Below, one piece after another: positions 24,301 to 34,263 of a stretch of DNA of 62,000 nt (position 1 is the stretch's first letter; each line of letters starts with the position of its first letter). Location of the stretch: positions 295,435 to 357,434 of the forward strand of contig NMRA01000340.1 of assembly GCA_002633005.1 (NCBI GenBank). The letters run 5' to 3'. The DNA comes from Phoronis australis (lineage: Eukaryota; Phoronida; Phoronidae). Position numbers and translations under genes: made by a program. The notes beneath the pieces were generated by a model. The model was not told the DNA's origin, did no database searches, and was given only the letters and a program-made list of their open reading frames with translations.

Positions 24301-24442
24301 CGAGGATGACGAAGACGACGAAAAGCCAAACATTGAACTCATGAAACGTTACGAAGATGTGGCAGAAAAGGAAGCGAAAGAAAACCCTGATAAGCGCTTT
24401 TGGTTTTGGCACCGTAGACGTCGTATAATCCACCAGAGTTAA
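15367..24442 (+). CDS. Peptide precursor copy 2, truncated by a premature stop (two exons)
   Basis: Exon 1 is 15367-15378 (MRTL), donor GTAAGT. Exon 2 is 24147-24442, acceptor TTTTCCAG, phase 0. Signal and acidic pro-region closely match copy 1 (ELQPETDS, DLSELTARSENEA, DNDEDDEDDE). After NPDKR the released part starts FWFWHRRRR and ends IIHQS at a TAA (24440-24442). In the same frame beyond the stop, 24443-24481 still encodes HHHRRLSHYGKK and then the stop used by copy 1. The ancestral amidation tail is thus intact but untranslated. The intron is 8.8 kb against 1.9 kb in copy 1, and the TATA box is degraded. It may be a pseudogene, or express a shorter non-amidated Trp/Arg peptide. Confidence 0.55.
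16048..17683. repeat. Direct duplication of about 760 bp in copy-2 intron
   Basis: 16048-16812 and 16931-17683 are nearly the same sequence. The first copy stops exactly at the single N at 16813, and a 118-bp unique spacer follows. The inner part carries nuclear-receptor-like hexamers (see findings). Either a tandem duplication or two haplotypes left uncollapsed at a contig join. Confidence 0.8.
17690..18870. other. Non-coding part of compound insertion
   Basis: AT-rich to 18500, then mixed sequence with a short GGGGGCCCAGCCCCCC inverted repeat near 18571. No gene seen. Confidence 0.4.
18880..19660 (+). pseudogene. Fragment of a transposon-associated protein (HEExDxR/DTDVVV family)
   Basis: Across frameshifts the plus strand reads CDHEESDIRMGLYIADAL, then METDVVVVLLGDFHQL, MFHALKGSDTMSQFYGEGKK, SIDSQEFKTNETFICVVYDR, LRKKLFPRKVQIMPNL, HVNKCLYQAG and a terminal CGCKSV. 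From memory, this ladder (HEEADTR...DTDVVV...FHALTGxDT...GKKTAW...YQAG) is a very common multi-copy protein of invertebrate genomes with no agreed function. The order is preserved and only the reading frame is broken. The N-terminal YHxSCY part and the C-terminal Cys cluster of what I believe is the same family appear at 43-45.3 kb inside a TIR element. Confidence 0.6.
19700..20435. other. Non-coding stretch, no gene seen
   Basis: AT-rich sequence between the transposon-protein fragment and the LINE insertion. The 67-codon frame at 20134 has no recognisable feature. Confidence 0.4.
20436..22750 (-). mobile_element. 5'-truncated CR1/Jockey-like LINE, copy A, with 12-bp target duplication
   Basis: CATTGCAATCTT occurs at 20436-20447 and 22739-22750 and brackets the element (20448-22738). 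On the minus strand it opens inside the endonuclease domain (NDCIQLINEPTRITD, SCIDLCITNN, GNSDHHTI). It continues through the linker (KPWFNSNVKRAIRTRNRLY, KNSKEYWNIINKIRG), loses the reverse transcriptase core in a 610-base N gap (21216-21825), and resumes with the C-terminal part (FSQAFRRSTVMMCINNWN, NCKFGDRQSYPHIFFKCPL). Frames are long and clean outside the gap, so the insertion is fairly young. The 3' tail (in element sense) ends CAATAAATATATATCAC. Confidence 0.85.
21216..21825. other. Assembly gap, 610 N
   Basis: A run of undetermined bases within the LINE reverse-transcriptase region. Long frames reported through it carry no information. Confidence 0.99.
22940..23040 (-). repeat. Inverted partial copy of the nuclear-receptor-hexamer repeat
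   Basis: TTGACCTTGACCTCAAA, then GGCAACCGACTCCATGAG and GGGGCTTTAATCCG, are the reverse complement of the repeat at 16490-16580 and 17370-17450. It marks the right border of the compound insertion in the copy-2 intron. Confidence 0.6.
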
Positions 24443-24777
24443 CACCACCATCGTCGCCTTTCTCACTACGGAAAAAAGTAATTTAGGTGTAATCTGACGT
24501 TAAGACGCTGGCTGTAAGGATCCCTGTGATCTGCTGCCTACCATGCTGGTTTACAAAAACCTATAAATAGTCCAGACTTGTTATGTATTTGCAGTTATGT
24601 AGAGTTGCAAATCAGTGAAAAAGCAATGACTCTGAAGACATGTCAAAACATCAATTCCTTGTTGAACTTTTTTTTCTGACTGTAATTAAAGTCAAGTCTT
24701 AGGGCGTTTGAAACTCCAAAAAAACAGCTGGATTTGACTTCCAGATTTTATGATAGCGTAATTACACAATGCCTTTG

Positions 24778-24783
24778 AATAAA
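24778..24783 (+). terminator. Polyadenylation signal, peptide copy 2
   Basis: AATAAA in the same 3' context as in copy 1 (CCTTTGAATAAA). Confidence 0.45.
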
Positions 24784-25783
24784 CCAGTAGCTTGCAAAAC
24801 TGTTGTTTCTATTGTCAGGTGAGACAATATTCCTCCTTCACAGACCGCAAATACAGTTAAGTAGTCTTTTTTCGTGAATACACTTCTGTTCTCACGAAGC
24901 ACGTGCTACAGTATTTTCCAGCACACGCAACTTACACCTCTGTCCCGTCAGATATGACACGAAATGTGGTTGATGCAAAATGAATTGCAATTTAGAAAAA
25001 ATGCTTTATAAAATAAAAAGTCCACAGTTACCCTGCGAAACGTGTTTGTTTGTCGTCAGAAATGTTTTAACATTTAAGTGTTAAAACACAGAAAGCGTCA
25101 CAACAAAAACACCCTTTCATGAGTGACTCCACGTTCTATAAACTCCAGGCTCAGTTAAGACCGAAGAAGAAAATTTGGCCATTTCACGAACACCATGTCA
25201 GTGTCGGTCTCAGGCTTTGGCGTAAGCTCAAGCGGGGGTTGGACACAATGGCGCCCTGGCAAGAAGCCCCCTCTGGTCGAAATCCCAGGTCGAAACCCAT
25301 ACCAATTTTGCGCTTGGTAAATGCCCCCGAGTCGACTTATCCCAACGTCGCGAACAATTTCGCGTTTGCTCCGGAATTCCTCTGGTTACGCCACTAATCA
25401 CCGTTCCACAATACACCGCCGGTTTCATTCACCATCTTGAATACGTACTTGCGTTGAGAAAACAAACCCCTTCACGTACGTTTCCTCCTGTGCATGTATA
25501 TCTAGTTACCTACTCATGGGATAAACGCATTATCAAGCGCAGTTTCTGTCACTTTCTCGTCCTTAAAGCGAAATCTGCTGTATTATTGCCTCTCCATAGA
25601 GGGCAATTTGGCTTGTTTACTCTGCTTAGTTCTCACAGTGCCCTCGCTGGTTCCTTGCGTGCCGCTAGGTACCTACTGTACGCAGGGAACCAGAGAGTGT
25701 CAGTATCACACCAATGTGCATGCGCTTCGCATGCGCAACTCACAACTGTGGAAACATTATCCATAATGTTTTGATTCTGTCAA

Positions 25784-26743
25784 AATCATTATCAATATCA
25801 TATAACGCATCCTCTCATTGGCTTATTGCACAAAGTATGACATAAAAACTGGTTAATTAATGTAGGGCCCAATTGTATGAAACAGTCAGAAATGGGGTCT
25901 CAACAACGGCGATTCGGGAAGCCGGCAGTGGGCACTACCGCTGCCTAGCTCTGGTAGGTGTAACGTAAAGTTATTGAAATTTTGTTAAAATATACCGACA
26001 TGATCAAGCACCAAGTGACCACCTGATGCAATACAAAGCTCATGTACCTGGGACAAATGAAGAAATATAACGCATGACGTATGTTGAAACATGGGTAGCG
26101 ATTTGGCCGAGGCATGGCCAGAGGGTAAATTCACACGACCACACATTTTGGCATTTTCATCGTGTTTCTTTGCCTGGCGCTAGATTTCTTTCACCCGTAG
26201 GAATATACGTCATGAAACGTTCGTCGTATAAGTATCTAGGGGGAAGGAAAACAGCAGAGCAGAATCGGTCGATAATCTTTAATTTCTCAAGTTTCGAATT
26301 AGCATATCAAGATAAAAACAAGGTAAACACACTTTTAATACTCATCGAACTGTTTTGACAACTAAGGAACTGGAATTACAACGAATTTAGTTGTAAACAA
26401 GTCAACGCTCACACAAGCCATCTTGACTCAGTCAAAAGGCGGAGAGTGGGCAGACAATATTGATGATATTGCAGAAAAACGTCGTTTGCATCTATAATTC
26501 CTGGTTATCTCTTCCTACTATCATGAAGTTAGCACTATATTTTACAATCGCAGCCTAAAGCAGTGCTCATGCAGGGACGTATTCATGGTCAACACCTTTA
26601 TTTGGACTTTCTTTCTTTTAAAGGTGCATTTCTCTTTGTTAAGATAAAAAACTATAATCAAATTAGACTTTTGACACCCACGAAATTAGTCTCATAGTAT
26701 TACTTACCGTGATTAGATTCTCCTTCTGTTAACTACACGACGA
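25784..26743. other. Non-coding stretch, no gene seen
   Basis: Between the duplication and the left LTR. A 94-codon plus-strand frame at 26074 has no recognisable motif. Confidence 0.4.
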
Positions 26744-26936
26744 TGTTGTGAAGCTGTGGAGTTGTCTCCCTCAAAAACTGAAGACAACATCAAGTGGGAA
26801 GCTTCCACGCGACTCGGCGTTCAAAAGAGAGCGTCTGCTCCCTTGACTTTGTGGTATTCAGACTGACAAGTCGTCAGTTTGCACTGTCGTAACCTTTGGC
26901 GAGTATTTGGCGTGCCCTTAACTTGAATATACTACA
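26744..26936 (+). repeat. Left LTR (193 bp)
   Basis: Starts TGTTGTGAAGCTGTGGAG and ends TTGAATATACTACA. Equal in length to the right LTR. Confidence 0.8.
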
Positions 26937-26939
26937 TTT

Positions 26940-26957
26940 TGGTGGGAACGATGGGAT
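26940..26957 (+). promoter_or_regulatory. Primer-binding site
   Basis: TGGTGGGAACGATGGGAT, three bases inside the left LTR. TGG pairs with the tRNA CCA end and the 18-base length is canonical. The tRNA species is not identified. Confidence 0.65.
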
Positions 26958-29900
26958 CTCCATGGTCACTGAACAATGCCTCAGAGATGTCGGTGCGTAT
27001 CGACGCCTCTCGTGACAACACGCTTGATGCACTGTTCTCACTCAGCCTTTCCATAACGTTCTCACTTTTCTGTTTTACTTGTCCGATCACCATTTCCAGT
27101 TCTCCGATGGCGGCCATTTTGTCCGCCAAAACTGACGCGTACGTGACCAGATTGTCCTTTTGTAGAGCCAGCAGTCTGTTCTTCTGCACTTCGCTGTTCG
27201 CCTGTTCGTTAACAAGCACAAACTGTAACTCTTCAATCTGACACTGGGCGTCCTCAAACTCCCTCACGTTCCTCTACATCGCCTGCTTCTGTCGGGTCAG
27301 GTACGCCAGCTGGCCTAGACACACAGCCTCCAGCGACAGCATCTCGGCATAGTTCTTCAACTTTGCCTGAACATCAGGCACATACTTCTCCGGAGACAAG
27401 TGCAACAATTTCAGGCAATCGTTCACTTGTATCAGTTCTTTTCGATGCCCTTCATGGCATCCGTTTTCTCGTCCATCCGCATACTACAGTCGAGTGACCT
27501 AATTATCGGACGTTTTGACACATTTTGCATTATATTTAATTGAAAATACTACGGATTGTTGTAAATTCTTTGCTGAAATAAAGATTTACCTTCACGTAAT
27601 TGTTCTGTTACTATATCTTGTCACTGAAAGCCACATTTATGTTCCGACTGATCTTCAAAAAACACAACAACCAAACCTTCGGAGAACCTAAATATCGGAC
27701 ACCATGTTTCTCCATACGCCACACCGCGGAAAACTGACTAACCATGTAATGGCCGCGGGCACCTTGTCACCAAATTTCAGCTCGAGTGTTTTGACATATA
27801 TGCTGCTAGAACCCAGGTCCATTCGCAACAAAATTATCCATAAAATGAAATCTGATGACGGCGCCAAGTCGTTTCGATGAATTAGTGCAGACGACTAAAG
27901 CACGTGCAAACTCACTGCAGTTTTTAGTATCACTTAGGCTTCTTGATATGACACCCGCACGTGCGCGGTCGGGGTTTGACTCGAGTTTAAAAACAAACGA
28001 AAAAATGGAACAGTGACATATTGTCAGTTCAATGAGATGGTGCCATTGTGGAAAANGTCAGTTCAATGAGATGGTGTCATTGTGGAAAAAGATTTTATTT
28101 TCAACTTTTATAACCGATTTATGCGATCGTCCATTTTAGGCCGACTTGGGGGTCTAAATTGCACCCTCTCTCGGTGAAATCAAAACGAGGCAACGCTGTA
28201 AAAAACAAGACGGTGCCGGACATTTAATGCATTACAACGGAACAAAAATTGGTGTCATTTAATTCTCAGATTATGCTTCAAGTAAGATTCTATGAAATGT
28301 CCGATATTTAGGTTCCGTCCGATAATTAGGTACACTATGTGTACTCACACCACTCCGTATACTGGCCATCACCGTGCGACACTGTGCTATCAATGCCTGC
28401 GAGCGATGTGGCGACTCCTTACCATGCCCACCATAATATGTTGGACTGTCTGACATCAAGCTGCTGATGTCTTCGTTCAGCGTAGTCAATTTGCCTTCTA
28501 TCAAATCTGACTGCTGCCTGAGGGCATTATAGGCTAACTCTATCTCCCTATACTCCAACTGCAACTTCTGCAGTCTCGCCTGTAACAGTTTGACTGCCTG
28601 GAAACACTTGTCATATTTACCCTTCAGAGCCCTATACTCCTCTGAAACTGACTCAAAACTAGCCACAGACATGTCCTGTGTACACTAAGTCTAAGATCGT
28701 GAAGTCACTGCTAACATCCTCATGCCCGTTACCCAGTTGATAGTCATGCAACAGAACCACCATTTCATCAGTCAATCTTGTACATTCTCCGTCACTCGTT
28801 TCCAATTGTTCTCTTTGCTGGAGAACGTTCTTCTTTAAACGCACATTCTCCCTCCTTAAGTCTGCCATTTCTAAACTAGTAATATGAGTTTGCATAACAC
28901 TGACTCGCTGTTGTAGCCCACTGTCAGCGTTTTTCCCATGATGCACACTCTCCAACTCAGCAGTAAGATCACTTGTTTCTTTCAATGAGTCAGACAGCTT
29001 GCCTTCAAGCTCTGCGATCGTCTCATTCTTCTCACGTAGGATATCTGCCATGTCAACATCTAGGAGTCCACAATATTCGATTGCTTTTGGTAGCGTTCAA
29101 TACGCTGCTCTAATGAACGTATTTTTTCATTCAACTGCTTTCTTTCCATTTCAAAACCACTTTGAACTTCTTTAATTTTCATTTTATGATGCCATTCACT
29201 GCAACGTAACTTTTCCATATTCTCTTTTAACAATTTCTCAATACTTTGCAATTTACTACACTTCTCCTAAAACTTAGAATTAAAACTTCGTAACTATGCC
29301 ACCTCTTTAGTTAAATTTCTTACAGTCTTCGTCTTTTCCTCCAAATCTTTGCGTGATTTCTCCACCGACTCAGCCCTTTCCTTGCACAACCTATCAGCTC
29401 TCTCGAGCTTATTTTTCATCCTCGTAATATCCTCATCTTTTATGATAATCTGTCTCTTGGCTTGTTTCAAGTCACCAGTCAACTTCTTCACATTTTCCCG
29501 TTCACCGTTCCAGTTCTTGGTCGTCTGTTCCATTGCTAACAGTTGCAGCTTACCCTGTAGTGCACCAATCTCCGTCTGCTGTCTGTTAATGATGCCATTT
29601 GAGTCTCTTACCTGTCGCTTTAGTGTCTGCACCTGCGCAATGTATCGTGTCGAATCGGTAGCAAAATCATCCAGAGATTCACGATGACTGAGCCGTCCCG
29701 CTTTCAGCTGAGTCTTCAGTCAGACATTATCGTCCTGGAGATGGCTCACTTGTTTATGATCCTTCTCCAGCTGAGCTTTCACCGTCTCCACTGGCTCCAC
29801 ACAATAGGCAGGCTCAGCTTCCGACAAGTCAACCACCACTGTCGCTTGGTACCTGTAAGTGTTTTCTGCACTCCTGACGGACGCCTCCAGAGGAGGTGAC

Positions 29901-31760
29901 TTGGGTCGTGGTGAGCCTGATCGTGACCTTGCCAGTAGTCTCTCGGTGGGTGACATCATAGCAGGCGACTTGTGGTGGCGAGATGCGCTGTGCTTTCGCT
30001 GGTACAGTCGAGAGCTTGACTCAATAGGAGGCACCACCTCTTTGTCAATGATGTCATCAACTTCTTTCGTATTGACTGACGAGTCTCTATACGCCTCACC
30101 TAACTCAACCTGGTCCAGGTGCCGCGGTTTGTACGACGCCGGCTGGGCGGTTCCACTGGAGCGGCGATGCAGCTCTCGGATACACTTCTCCACCTCCTTA
30201 ATGGCCTGCTTCTCTTCAGATGACATTGTCGATGGGATGTCAGCTCTCTCGTCATGAGTGGTGGGACGTGGCGACGCCTGCTTGTGCTGTTGCGACAGGG
30301 ATAATTGCTGAGAAGGGTAAGCGGCGCTTGGTGCAGGATGACTGACGGTCAAGTCGGACGAATCAGTTGAGGACGACCTCCGTCGGCTCACTGACCTGGC
30401 CTCGGTCATATCATCTTCGATGTGCTTCACCTGGTCTGTACTGCGGGCGGGGTAACGACCGCCCAACACCCGGGTGTCCGTTTTCAACGTGGGTGGAGTC
30501 CTAACCCGTTTCGACACATCCTGCTTCAAACGGTCTTCATCATCGACGTGTCGCGTGGTGACGCGATCCTCGTCGGAACGACTAGAAAAATCCTTACGAT
30601 ACTCAGCACTGACGGCAGCAGTGCCATCGTTGGAGTGGTGACTAGATGACTTGGCCATCTGTATACAGTTTTCAATGGCTTGGATCCAGTTCTTACGTAT
30701 ACCTTGTGTCATGTCTGAAAATATGAAGGTGCCGCTTCCAGTCTGAATTTCAAAGCCCTTAATGCGCAACACGTCAACAGGTGTCACCTTCTCTCCAGTA
30801 GACTAGTCAATCCTGCCATCGAGCATATCGTTCTCCTCAGCCATGGCGTCCTTGTAGTACCTAAGGCCAGAGCCACTCAGCACGAACCAGTGCTTGCAAC
30901 AATCCCTTTCTGACTCTCCTCGTTTCACAAGCCAGCCCTTCTTCACAATGTTGCCATCCTTTTTGCCATCTGTATCATTGATAAGTTTCAGAGCGCCAAG
31001 ACACTCCTTGTTGGAAAATCTATTCCGTGGTGATGTGTCATCGAGATTTTGTGGGGTTACAGCAACAGAGAAGCCATAGTTTCTAAAAGGACTCGGTGAT
31101 TTGGACTCACGGAAACTGCCATGTGGCCGATTGCGGAGTCAACTTACTGTTTGCCCTCGACGCTCCCTGGAAGTCTTCGCCGTCGTTCTGGGTCCTCTTC
31201 GGAACTGACATCATTCTCAATATGCTTCACCTTCGGGACGCTAGCAAACTCATTAATTGTAAGGCAGAACTTTATATGGTACGGGTTTCACGGGCGCTGG
31301 CCTGTCGGGGGTGGTGAGCGATCCGAACAAGTTCTTGGACTGCTTTCTTCCCATGTATAGACTATCATTGTTATCATATTCGTAGTTAGCAACATCTAAG
31401 TCGTTTCGGGATCGTTTGTGTTCGCTCAGTTTACCGCCATCTAGACCATTGTTTTGATCCTGCATGCTACTATTCCTACGCACACCATCTCGCCCCAGCA
31501 ATACGCCTGAGGCTTGTGCGAGCCAGGGTACTTAATCTCGTCGGGAGGTGGTAGCCGTGCTGGAGCCTCACTTTCAGAACCCGACTCTTCCTGGCTTTCT
31601 CCCTCCTCGGATTCGTTGTCCTCGTCGCAGAGCCTCTGGTTCACGTACGTCTCACTATGGCTGCGAGACAGTCCCAATAGCTGTAGGTCTCTCTTGAGTT
31701 TGTTTGCGCGCTCTTCCTCGTAACGTACAATTTCTATGGGCTGGACCAGCGTTGAAGCAT
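26958..31760 (-). pseudogene. Intron-less, broken MPRIP/TRIOBP-like (PH + coiled-coil) gene copy
   Basis: Read from about 31760 down to 26958 on the minus strand. A charged lead-in (EIVRYEEERANKLKRDLQLL) is followed by a PH domain at about 30950-30640 (KKGWLVKRG, CKHWFVLSG, LRYYKDAMAEEND, LDGRID, GFEIQTGSGTFIFSDMTQG, IRKNWIQAIENC). Then come a Ser/Arg-rich linker and about 1.5 kb of coiled coil (QTLKRQVRDSNGI, AKRQIIIKDEDI and so on). The PH motif pattern and the downstream QTLKR coil match myosin-phosphatase Rho-interacting protein (Drosophila outspread, vertebrate MPRIP/TRIOBP), an actin/RhoA scaffold. The reading is continuous without introns, but in-frame stops occur at 30803-30805, 29720-29722, 29294-29296, 29267-29269 and near 27280, with frameshifts near 29050, 28670 and 27440. 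A TIR element interrupts it at 27498-28330. This is a retrocopy, not a working gene. Confidence 0.75.
27498..28330. mobile_element. TIR element inserted in the MPRIP-like copy
   Basis: CCTAATTATCGGACG (27498-27512) and its exact reverse complement (28316-28330) bound an AT-rich 833-bp insert. The coiled-coil reading stops at one end and resumes at the other, which demonstrates insertion. A second, nested perfect pair, CCTAAATATCGGACA (27687-27701) and its complement (28298-28312), lies inside. TA flanks one end only, so a target duplication is not proven. The 33-bp repeat around the single N at 28056 lies within it. Confidence 0.7.
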
Positions 31761-31917
31761 TATCGGTAGTATCTCCATGAGAACGTCACCGGAGCATGCG
31801 GAAGCCATCGCGCAGATCCCTTCGGACAGGCTCCTGATTGAGACAGACGCAACGCGTTTCCGGGGATAAAACCCACATGTCCAAAAAATCCCCATATGTT
31901 GGAATTGCGGAAAGCAA
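31752..31917 (+). pseudogene. Possible TatD-like nuclease fragment
   Basis: In LTR-sense orientation the plus strand reads MRTSPEHAEAIAQ and then IPSDRLLIETDATRFRG before a TAA. The IPxDRLLxETDA segment is the C-terminal signature of TatD-family metal-dependent DNases, except that Thr replaces the usual Pro. Only some 40 residues are visible, so this is tentative. Confidence 0.35.
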
Positions 31918-32310
31918 CTATAATCCGGGAGGAGACTTTTTCGGGCTTAGCGGGGTTTAATAATTGGGGGTTGAGGGAAAATGGAATTTTGTTTTTGTTG
32001 TAATCATAGAATTTCCAAGTTTTTTGAAATATAAGTTATATAGTTTCACTATGTATGTGTTGTTTTATTTTGTGGCTCGGCAATTAACGTATACGATCGG
32101 GTATACGTTAAGGTAAGCGGGTATGAACACATATTTTCCGGGTATGGTTCATCATTGTTTTTTTTGCGGTTGTGGACTTATGTCCAGATAGTGCTCCACA
32201 TTGTTTCCGCGGTTTTTTTTTATAATCTCACTTCCGGGTGAGGATTGTATTCCCGTGGGGTGGGATGAAATTCAGAACCCTGGACGCCGAAGAACGCCTC
32301 TCCAAAAGAT
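31918..32310 (+). other. 3' non-coding region of the LTR element
   Basis: AT-rich sequence between the antisense host-gene copy and the polypurine tract. No coding motif is supported. Confidence 0.4.
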
Positions 32311-32324
32311 GTGGTGGGGAGGAA
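32311..32324 (+). promoter_or_regulatory. Polypurine tract
   Basis: GTGGTGGGGAGGAA directly abuts the TG of the right LTR, the position expected for the plus-strand primer. Confidence 0.65.
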
Positions 32325-32517
32325 TGTTGAGAAGCTGTGGAGTTATCTCCCTCAAAAACTGACGGCAACATCTAATGGGAAGCTTCCACGCGACTCGGCG
32401 TTCGAACGAGCGCGTCTGATCCCTTGACTTTGTGGTATTCAGACTGACAAGTCCTCAATTTGCACTGTCGTAATCTTTGGCGAGTATTTGACGTGCCCTT
32501 ACCTTGAATATACTACA
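32325..32517 (+). repeat. Right LTR (193 bp)
   Basis: Starts TGTTGAGAAGCTGTGGAG and ends TTGAATATACTACA. Differs from the left LTR at about 15 sites. Confidence 0.8.
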
Positions 32518-33314
32518 ACGACTCAAAAATTTGCTATCGACATTATTGAGGTTGTCGAACCCTGAAATTGTGAATTTTACATGGCACATGCTGCACGCAT
32601 TTCCTGTGACTGGAGTTGGTAATTTAAAAATGAATCATGCTATAGTCAGGATTACTGCAAGACTTATTTGATGAGCCGAAAGGTCCAATTCAAATTCCGT
32701 CTTTTGACCCGCTAAACATGCCAAAATTGAACTTAAAAATCGTAATTTAAAAAATGGCTATGACAATGTTCTAAAATAAACTGATTGCTTTTCAAAAAGA
32801 AGTATTAACGGTATGAACAAGCAATTGGGAAAGCAAATCTATTCTGACAGCCTGGTTAACATTAAACCTGCCTCTTGGTTCATGTACTAAAATTCATTGT
32901 GTAGATAACATTCTACTTTCAATTTGCCTTGTTATGAACGGCAGCATGTCATGATTGTACTCCCGTGTCACCAATCTTGACAGAACACGTTCGCCTACAA
33001 ATGATAACATGATGTATTTTGTAATTTTACTTGTATGTTGTACCGTTTTCCCCAAACGCACGACTTTAAACTATAATAGGATATGAAATATACAACAGTT
33101 TTCTAACGTATAAAAACTTTCTTCACTTGAAATATACTGCGGAAGGTTTTACTGTAGCTTGCGATGTTTTTGTAAAATACGTCACGATAGTCATTGCACC
33201 ATAAAGAATGACGTAACAAATGACAGAACAAGATTGCTGTTTTGGTTACTGGAGGTGTGGCGCCTCACACAAATAGTTGGTACGATTACAGACAAAAAAG
33301 ATATCGGGAAGATG
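32518..33314. other. Non-coding stretch, no gene seen
   Basis: AT-rich sequence after the right LTR, with no recognisable frame. Confidence 0.4.
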
Positions 33315-34263
33315 ACGAATGAGAGACTCAAACTGTATACAGCACGGGAGCGAGCGAAAAAAGAATTGAAGAATTACGAGCAATTCGTTCTAAGAGGGCA
33401 TATTGCTTCAGTGGTTTTCGACAGCCCGGGTGAAGACGAGTATGATTCAGAAGACGACCGTTACCAGAGGGTATCCACATGAGACAAATTAACTCTGTCT
33501 GCACATTCTGAGGATGCCGAAAAACGGTTAAAACAAAACGAAAATTCAAGTAAAAACCGTGCACAGTGCTTGAGATCAAGTCGAGAGCTGCACGAGGATG
33601 AAACGGTGGCCAAGAGTGACAACTTGCCATTCCCTGGTTGGCCTAGTCTTGACAAAAACGGAAACAAAATAGAGCCGTGCATAACAGCAATACAAATTGG
33701 TCGAGTGGTCGTCAAGAGCCTAAAAGAAGTACCAACCCGGACGAAATAAACTTGAGAGAGGATTTTTACGAGGTTGCTTTCGTGATGCCGAAAAAGGGAT
33801 ATTACAAAACAGGGCAACATGTATGTGTAACAACCGAGAACGACATGGAGACATTATTCTGTTGAGAGGCAACGGTCACGAGGTCAAGACTAACGAGTCA
33901 CTTCTACCTGGATGTTCTGCTACTGCTGGCAAAAAAACGACCAAAACAAAAGCGACCTTTCCGAAAGAACCCTGTACATTTTTAGAATGTTAAAGAGCAA
34001 CATAGAGTCACCACACCGCGGACTGTGGATTGTTTGGGATGTCATGAATACGAGGGCATAGCCAAGGATGACGAGTTATCACCGCCGGCATGCTCTGGAA
34101 ATTCCAAAGGATGTAAAGGTGATAGCATTCCGAACTCCACGAAGAACCTCGGCTCGATTACAGGCGGTACTCTACACATGTTCCCGGAAGAAGTTACAGA
34201 AACTCGATTCGTGCCAGTACCTGGCGTGCGTTCAGTAGTCGCTAGGACCTACGCTAGGACCTA
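33315..34263 (+). pseudogene. Unassigned ORF remnants
   Basis: From ATG at 33315 a frame reads MTNERLKLYTARERAKKELK through an acidic stretch (SPGEDEYDSEDDRYQ), meets one TGA (33480-33482), and stays open to about 33748. Further plus-strand pieces follow (NLREDFYEVAFVMPKKGYY near 33750; CLGCHEYEGIAKDDELS near 34030, ending at 34263). Composition is protein-like on one strand over 950 bp, but I recognise no family. It could be a decayed gene or a transposon ORF. Confidence 0.3.

Larger units (their letters stand above)
14453..25783. repeat. Segmental duplication unit 2
   Basis: Direct repeat of 8203-13987, expanded by a roughly 6.6-kb compound insertion at about 16447-23045 and a short hairpin insertion near 25640-25700. 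It contains peptide-precursor copy 2. Confidence 0.85.
26744..32517 (+). mobile_element. LTR-bounded element carrying an antisense host-gene copy
   Basis: Two 193-bp direct repeats (26744-26936, 32325-32517), each starting TG and ending CA, are about 92% identical (15 differences by hand count). Directly inside the left one, after TTT, lies TGGTGGGAACGATGGGAT (26940-26957). This 18-base sequence begins TGG, as a tRNA primer-binding site should. Immediately before the right one is the purine tract GGTGGGGAGGAA (32313-32324). These signals fix the element orientation as plus. ACGAC follows the right LTR (32518-32522) and also occurs two bases before the left LTR (26737-26741), a possible 5-bp target duplication. 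No gag, protease, reverse transcriptase or integrase is recognisable. Most of the interior is a minus-strand MPRIP-like coding sequence. Confidence 0.8.

Noticed and set aside
26939-27241. Plus-strand 100-codon ORF
   Set aside because: Shadow of the minus-strand coiled-coil sequence.
31890-31920. ICWNCGK as a Gag zinc knuckle in the LTR element
   Set aside because: The frame stops two codons later and the remaining Cys/His spacing is absent, so it is likely coincidence.
26744-32517. Direct repeats as a simple segmental duplication around a resident MPRIP gene
   Set aside because: Equal 193-bp length, TG...CA ends, primer-binding site and abutting polypurine tract, plus an intron-less cargo, fit an LTR element better.
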